64,000 bases of DNA, from the NCBI RefSeq assembly GCF_031843945.1, contig NZ_JAVTJJ010000013.1, forward strand, positions 3,956-67,955, in the 5' to 3' direction. A program made the translations under genes and the position numbers. Source of the stretch: Paracidovorax sp031843945. Its GTDB lineage: Bacteria > Pseudomonadota > Gammaproteobacteria > Burkholderiales > Burkholderiaceae_C. The notes beneath the pieces are model-generated. The model did no database searches, was not told where the DNA came from, and saw only the letters and a list, made by a program, of their open reading frames with translations. Below are positions 59,738 through 64,000 of the stretch, in pieces (within the stretch, counting starts at the first letter, position 1; each line of letters starts with the position of its first letter).

Positions 59738-60358
59738 ATGGACTATCCCGGAAATCTCTTTGTAGTGGCGGCCCCGAGTGGCGCTGGCAAGTCGAGCCTG
59801 GTCAAAGCCTTGCTCGAACTCGATTCGCACGTACAGCCATCGGTGTCGCACACCACGCGCCCGCCCCGGGGGCAGGAAAAGCACGGGCGCGAGTACTTTT
59901 TCGCGTCTGACCAGGAATTCGATGCCATGGTCGCGTCCAACGGATTCGTCGAATGGGCCCACGTGCACGGTCGCCGCTACGGCACCTCTCGCAAGGCCAT
60001 CGAAGAGCGCGTGGCCGAGGGCGCCGATGTGGTGCTGGAAATCGACTTCCAGGGCGCGGTTCTGATCAAGGAAGCCTTTGCGAATGCGGTGCTGATCTTC
60101 ATCCTGCCGCCGAGCTGGGAAGAACTTCGCTCCCGCCTCGAACGGCGCGGCGAAGACGCTCCGGACATCATTGAGATGCGGCTACAAAACGCAGCGGGTG
60201 AGATGGCCCAAGCCTGTAAATTCGACTTCGTTATAATCAACGAGTTATTTGAACGAGCGCTTTTCGATCTGAAAACAATCGTTCATGCCCAGCGTTTGAA
60301 GTTTGCGGCGCAGCGGCGAGCCCGCTCCGACACCTTCGAATCGCTCAATATCACCTGA
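59738..60358 (+). CDS. gmk: Guanylate kinase
   Basis: A 206-residue enzyme that phosphorylates GMP to GDP. Walker A (VVAAPSGAGKSSLVKALLE), the GMP-binding SVSHTTRPPRGQEKHGREYF, EWAHVHGRRYGTSRKAIEE, VLEIDFQGAVLIK and LPPSWEELRSRLERRGED are all intact. ATG at 59738. Its gap from yicC contains a weak piece of the dispersed repeat (TTTTGATAGCAGCAAGCGC), and rpoZ follows after 21 bp. Confidence 0.97.
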   Translation: MDYPGNLFVVAAPSGAGKSSLVKALLELDSHVQPSVSHTTRPPRGQEKHGREYFFASDQEFDAMVASNGFVEWAHVHGRRYGTSRKAIEERVAEGADVVLEIDFQGAVLIKEAFANAVLIFILPPSWEELRSRLERRGEDAPDIIEMRLQNAAGEMAQACKFDFVIINELFERALFDLKTIVHAQRLKFAAQRRARSDTFESLNIT

Positions 60359-60379
60359 TTTCCTTTTTCGAGAACCATC

Positions 60380-60583
60380 ATGGCCCGCATCACTGTTGAA
60401 GATTGTCTTGAGAAGATCCCCAACCGCTTTCAGCTGGTGCTGGCTGCCACGTATCGTGCGCGCATGTTGAGCCAAGGCCACGCTCCGAAGATCGAAAGCC
60501 GCAACAAGCCGGCTGTGACGGCGCTGCGCGAAATCGCGGAAGGCAAAGTCGGCTTGGAAATGCTGAAAAAAGTACCCGGCTGA
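60380..60583 (+). CDS. rpoZ: RNA polymerase omega subunit
   Basis: A 67-residue omega subunit: MARITVEDCLEKIPNRFQLV, LAATYRARMLSQGH, IESRNKPAVTALREIAEGKV and GLEMLKKV. Standard length and order gmk-rpoZ-spoT. It helps assemble RNA polymerase and forms part of a ppGpp site. A strong terminator follows at 60616. Confidence 0.97.
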   Translation: MARITVEDCLEKIPNRFQLVLAATYRARMLSQGHAPKIESRNKPAVTALREIAEGKVGLEMLKKVPG

Positions 60584-60615
60584 TCAATGCTCTGGCCACC
60601 GGCCGGAATGTCAAT

Positions 60616-60642
60616 AAGCACCGCGATGCGGTGCTTTTTTTT
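60616..60642 (+). terminator. Rho-independent terminator after rpoZ
   Basis: AAGCACCGC-GAT-GCGGTGCTT is a perfect 9-bp stem with a 3-nt loop followed by a run of T to 60642. It separates rpoZ from spoT. Confidence 0.95.
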
Positions 60643-60684
60643 GCGCGGAATGTCTGGTTGCCGATGGCAGGCTACATTTAAGGC

Positions 60685-62955
60685 ATGACTGCGGTGTTGA
60701 ACAAGCCTTCTGTTTCCCATGGACACCCTGGCAATGGCCAGGGCGGCGCCAGCACTTCTGCAGCCGCCGCCAATGCGGCAGCTGCAAGTTTCGCTGCACT
60801 GCTGGACAACCTTGACTATCTGGATGCGGCCAGCATCGAGCAGATCCGGCAGGCGTACCGTTTTGCTGACGAAGCTCATTTGGGCCAGTTGCGCAACAGT
60901 GGGGAGCCCTACATCACGCATCCCATTGCCGTTGCAGCGCAGTGCGCGACGTGGAAGCTCGATGCGCAAGCGTTGATGGCTGCATTGCTGCACGATGCAA
61001 TGGAAGATTGCGGCGTGACCAAGGCCGACTTGATCGACCGCTTCGGAGCCCCGGTGGCTGAACTGGTGGATGGCCTTACCAAACTGGACAAGCTTCAGTT
61101 TGATACTCGCGAAGAGAATCAGGCCGAGTCGTTTCGCAAGATGCTGTTGGCCATGGCACGTGACGTGCGGGTCATCCTTGTCAAGCTGGCAGACAGAACG
61201 CACAACATGCGCACCCTGTCAGACATGCCCCGCAGCAAGTGGGGCCGCATTTCATCCGAGACACTGGAGATCTACGCACCCATCGCTCACCGCCTGGGAC
61301 TGAACCAGACCTACCGTGAGCTTCAAGACCTGTCTTTCCGGCATCTGCACCCGTGGCGCTATGCCACGCTCTCCAAAGCCGTCAACAAGGCGCGCAACCG
61401 CAGACGTGACATCGTGCAGAGAGTTCAAACCGAAGTTGATGCGGCCTTCTGCCGCATTCACATGAAGGTCCGGCTGGCAGGGCGTGAGAAAACCCTGTAT
61501 GCCATCTACCAGAAGATGGATTCGAAACACCTGAGCTTTGCGCAGGTCACCGACATCTACGGCTTTCGAGTGATCGTGCCGTCCGTCACCGACTGCTACA
61601 CCGCGCTGGGTGTACTGCACCAAATGTACAAGCCGGTGCCGGGCCGCTTCAAGGATCACATTGCCATTGCGAAACTCAATGGCTATCAATCGCTGCACAC
61701 TACCTTGGTGGGCCCGTCTGGCGTCAACATCGAGTTCCAGATGCGCACCGAAGAGATGCACGTCGTAGCCGAAGCGGGAGTGGCAGCCCATTGGCTCTAC
61801 AAGGCCCAAGACGCCGAAGGCACGGCTGCTGAGCGCATGGGGACGAAGTGGCTACAGTCCTTGCTGGACATTCAGAACGAGACCCGTGACGCGGCTGAGT
61901 TCTGGGATCACGTCAAGGTGGATCTTTTCCCTGACGCGGTCTATGTATTCACGCCCAAAAGTCAGATCATGGCTTTGCCAAGAGGCGCGACCGTGGTGGA
62001 CTTCGCCTATGCGATCCACAGCAATGTCGGTGATCGGACTACCGCAGCCAAGATCAACAATGAGCAGGTACCGCTGCGTACCGAACTCAAGAACGGAGAC
62101 GTGGTCGAAATCATTACCGCGCCTGTATCCACACCAAATCCAGCGTGGCTGGGCTTCGTGCGAACCGGGCGAGCCCGCTCGAAGATCCGCCACTATCTGA
62201 AAACATTGGCGCACACCGAGTCCGCCGGTCTGGGCGAAAAGCTGCTGACGCAGGCCTTGCGCGCAGAAGGCCTGGAACAACTGCCCGACGAACAGAGCAG
62301 CCACGCGTTGTGGGAAAAATTGCTGCGCTTCACGGGCAATCGCAGCCGCGTGGAACTGATGACTGACATCGGCCTTGGCAGGCGCATTGCGGGCATTGTC
62401 GCCAAGCGGCTTGTCGTTTTGATGTCGGAACACGGACACCGGCCTGACGCGTTGCTACTGACACGCGAGCGCTATAGTTCACATGAAAATCTCTCGCAGG
62501 GTGGTGTCACGCTGGACGGCAGTGAGAACGCCTCCGTTCAGTACGCGCATTGCTGTCGCCCAGTACCTGGTGATCCCATCGTGGGCTACCTGGGCAAGGG
62601 CGAGGGCCTGGTGGTTCACAACAGCGCATGCAGCGTCGCCAAGAAACTTCAACACCGAGACAGCGAACGTTTCATCACTGTGGATTGGGCAGATGAGCCG
62701 ACACGCATGTTCGAAACCGGTATCGTCGTCACGGTGTCCAACGGCAAAGGCGTACTTGCGCGCATTGCGGCAGAGCTGGCGAGTTCAGAAGCCGACATCG
62801 TGCACGTGGAAATGGACGATGCCGTTGCCATGGATACCACCGACTTGCGGCTGATCGTGGCAGTTCATGATCAAACGCATATGGAATCAGCGCTGCGCAA
62901 TCTGCGGCGCACGCATGCGGTACTCAGGGCTTTTCGGGTCTTACCGCAAGGTTAG
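60685..62955 (+). CDS. spoT: Bifunctional (p)ppGpp synthetase/hydrolase (RelA/SpoT)
   Basis: A 756-residue RSH protein. The HD hydrolase domain (about 70-215) has AALLHDAMEDCGVT, DLIDRFG and KLADRTHNMRTLSDMP, so hydrolase activity looks intact. The synthetase domain (about 255-370) has REKTLYAIYQKMDSKHLSFA, DIYGFRVIV and LNGYQSLHTTLVGPSG. TGS (about 410-470; VFTPKSQIMALPRGATVVDF), a conserved-cysteine region (AHCCRPVPGDPIVGY) and an ACT domain (ETGIVVTVSNGKGVLARIAA) follow. It sets ppGpp levels on nutrient limitation. It starts with ATG at 60685, with a low-complexity N terminus (GGASTSAAAANAAAAS). Confidence 0.96.
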   Translation: MTAVLNKPSVSHGHPGNGQGGASTSAAAANAAAASFAALLDNLDYLDAASIEQIRQAYRFADEAHLGQLRNSGEPYITHPIAVAAQCATWKLDAQALMAALLHDAMEDCGVTKADLIDRFGAPVAELVDGLTKLDKLQFDTREENQAESFRKMLLAMARDVRVILVKLADRTHNMRTLSDMPRSKWGRISSETLEIYAPIAHRLGLNQTYRELQDLSFRHLHPWRYATLSKAVNKARNRRRDIVQRVQTEVDAAFCRIHMKVRLAGREKTLYAIYQKMDSKHLSFAQVTDIYGFRVIVPSVTDCYTALGVLHQMYKPVPGRFKDHIAIAKLNGYQSLHTTLVGPSGVNIEFQMRTEEMHVVAEAGVAAHWLYKAQDAEGTAAERMGTKWLQSLLDIQNETRDAAEFWDHVKVDLFPDAVYVFTPKSQIMALPRGATVVDFAYAIHSNVGDRTTAAKINNEQVPLRTELKNGDVVEIITAPVSTPNPAWLGFVRTGRARSKIRHYLKTLAHTESAGLGEKLLTQALRAEGLEQLPDEQSSHALWEKLLRFTGNRSRVELMTDIGLGRRIAGIVAKRLVVLMSEHGHRPDALLLTRERYSSHENLSQGGVTLDGSENASVQYAHCCRPVPGDPIVGYLGKGEGLVVHNSACSVAKKLQHRDSERFITVDWADEPTRMFETGIVVTVSNGKGVLARIAAELASSEADIVHVEMDDAVAMDTTDLRLIVAVHDQTHMESALRNLRRTHAVLRAFRVLPQG

Positions 62956-62984
62956 GTTCGGCTGCCCGCATCTCGCCGTAATGC

Positions 62985-63563
62985 TCACAATGAAGGGGCG
63001 GCAGACGTATTGGGGTAGCTCACCGAGATTATCTCCAAGGTGCGCATTCCTCCCGGCGTTTGCAACACAACGGACTCACCTTCTCGGGCCTTGAGTAGCG
63101 CACATGCAATTGGTGAAACCCAACTCACCTCCGCATGCATGTTGTCCGCCTCGTCCACTCCAAGAATGGTGATCGTCCGCTCCTGACCTTCGTCGTCTGA
63201 ATAAGTTACGGTCGCGCCGAAGAAAATCTGATCGCTACCACCGTGCGCGGCAGGGTTCACTACCTCGGCAATTTCCAATCGCTTGGTGAGGAATCGAATG
63301 CGCCGGTCTATCTCGCGCAAGCGTTTCTTGCCGTAGAGATAGTCCCCATTTTCTGAGCGGTCGCCGTTGCTGGCCGCCCAATGCACAATATCTACGATCT
63401 TCGGCCGCTCATTGTCCATCAGGTTTAGCAGTTCCGTACGTAAACGTAGGTAGCCTGCGGGCGTGATGTAGTTCTTACTCCCCTGCGGCAGTGGGGGCGA
63501 CGGGAGATCGTCGCTATCGTCCTCTGCTGCAGAGTCGTTTTCTTTGGTAAAGGCTTTACTCAT
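62985..63563 (-). CDS. greB: Transcription elongation factor GreB
   Basis: A 192-residue Gre factor: MSKAFTKENDS, YITPAGYLRLRTELLNLMDN, ERPKIVDIVHWAASNGDRSE, NGDYLYGKKRLREIDRRIRF (GreB-type coiled-coil tip with Asp/Glu), GATVTYSDDEGQERTITILG and VDEADNMHAEVSWVSPIACA. It stimulates cleavage of backtracked RNA. The acidic insert (AAEDDSDDLPSPPLPQGS) at residues 13-30 is a little long. It converges with spoT and ends 29 bp past its stop. Confidence 0.95.
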   Translation of the reverse strand: MSKAFTKENDSAAEDDSDDLPSPPLPQGSKNYITPAGYLRLRTELLNLMDNERPKIVDIVHWAASNGDRSENGDYLYGKKRLREIDRRIRFLTKRLEIAEVVNPAAHGGSDQIFFGATVTYSDDEGQERTITILGVDEADNMHAEVSWVSPIACALLKAREGESVVLQTPGGMRTLEIISVSYPNTSAAPSL

Positions 63564-63674
63564 GACTTTGAAGTAGGGCACAACTGCTGTTCACTTTTCC
63601 CCTGAAAAAAGCCACCGTAGCCGCAAACTGCCGTGATGCTCGGAATTGCAATGGCTAGCCATTTTTTCTGAGGA

Positions 63675-63851
63675 TCAATGGTGTGGAGGTGGGTCTTGAA
63701 CAGGCAGATCATCGCCGGGATTCTGAGGAGGATCGTCCACTTCAGGTTGCGGCACCCATTGAGGCGATGGAGGTGCGTCCAGAGGCGGCACAGGCTGGGG
63801 CTGGGGGCCTCCGGGCTGCGGAACGGATTGAGACGACAAGGGCTGGGACAT
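63675..63851 (-). CDS. Small proline-rich protein (58 residues)
   Basis: MSQPLSSQSVPQPGGPQPQP, VPPLDAPPSPQWVPQPEVDD, PPQNPGDDLPVQDPPPHH: about one third Pro, with Gln and acidic residues, no hydrophobic helix or signal peptide. AAAGGA lies about 6 nt before the ATG at 63851, and no longer gene overlaps it, so it is likely real. It is probably disordered. Function unknown; no family is recognised. The flanking bases 63852-64000 show no gene. Confidence 0.6.
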   Translation of the reverse strand: MSQPLSSQSVPQPGGPQPQPVPPLDAPPSPQWVPQPEVDDPPQNPGDDLPVQDPPPHH

Positions 63852-64000
63852 GAAAATCCTTTCTATTCACGAACCAGCACAATAACTGCCGGATTCAATT
63901 AACCATGCCAGCGAATGCCTCGTTTGATCCGCGAATGTCTCGACGTACGTGACGCACCACCTAATACGCGATATTTCAAAGAACTTGCCTTTCAGCACCT

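Overview
The window is high-G+C chromosomal DNA of a Comamonadaceae-type betaproteobacterium (Acidovorax/Hydrogenophaga/Comamonas-like). The evidence is the housekeeping block yicC-gmk-rpoZ-spoT-greB, a urt/ure urea system with ureJ inside the urease operon, a DUF1302/DUF1329 outer-membrane pair, and a dispersed intergenic repeat (core near CTCTAGCGCTT..AAGCGCTAG..AGCTAT..AATAGC) that I associate with this family. Only the 3' part of the urt/ure system at the left edge and the left-lying genes are cut by the window; no transposase, phage or CRISPR array was seen.

Layout. 0-1.3 kb: urtA, first gene of a urea ABC transporter running off the left edge. 1.4-2.0 kb: two gene wrecks (Lrp/AsnC and GST remnants). 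2.0-3.9 kb: cytochrome b561 plus two YceI proteins, closed by a clear terminator. 4.3-9.9 kb: an MFS transporter - pxpA - fused pxpBC - biotin carboxylase/BCCP operon, divergent from a GntR regulator with a 15-bp palindrome between them. 11.0-11.7 kb: a DUF3334 protein.

12.0-35.8 kb is a large lignin-monomer (phenylpropanoid) catabolic locus in three transcription units plus two regulators. Unit 1 (+) is thiolase, CoA-transferase, crotonase, SDR, vanA, vanB. Unit 2 (-) is crotonase, ADP-forming acyl-CoA ligase (FerA type), CouO-like amidohydrolase, alpha/beta hydrolase, SnoaL-like protein. Unit 3 (+) is aldehyde dehydrogenase, a CalA-type coniferyl alcohol dehydrogenase, DUF1302, DUF1329, YCF48-like and RND/MMPL proteins. 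Together they suggest coniferyl alcohol -> coniferaldehyde -> ferulate -> feruloyl-CoA -> side-chain removal -> vanillate -> protocatechuate. A MarR regulator gene and the three unit promoters share a 15-bp site (RTTAGCYWGRMTAAY), and unit 3 also carries a sigma-54 promoter and an upstream inverted repeat next to a XylR-type activator gene.

36.5-47.1 kb: a nucleobase-permease-fused hybrid histidine kinase and a LuxR-type response regulator are divergent from a urease operon (ureA-ureJ-ureB-lysE-ureC-ureE-ureF-ureG) preceded by a near-perfect sigma-54 promoter; ureD is not in the window. 47.2-49 kb: tRNA-Ser(UGA) followed by small genes of unknown function. 49-52 kb: an esterase, an alpha/beta hydrolase and an M14-type metallopeptidase. 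52-64 kb: cell-maintenance genes (SPOR protein, I78 lipoprotein, hemW, rdgB, rph, a PP2C phosphatase/Ser-Thr kinase pair, yicC, gmk, rpoZ, spoT, greB) and a tiny proline-rich protein.

Most noteworthy: the reconstructed regulon motif and layered control of the coniferyl alcohol genes; the transporter-kinase beside urease; and a pxpB-pxpC fusion whose linker is encoded by the dispersed repeat.
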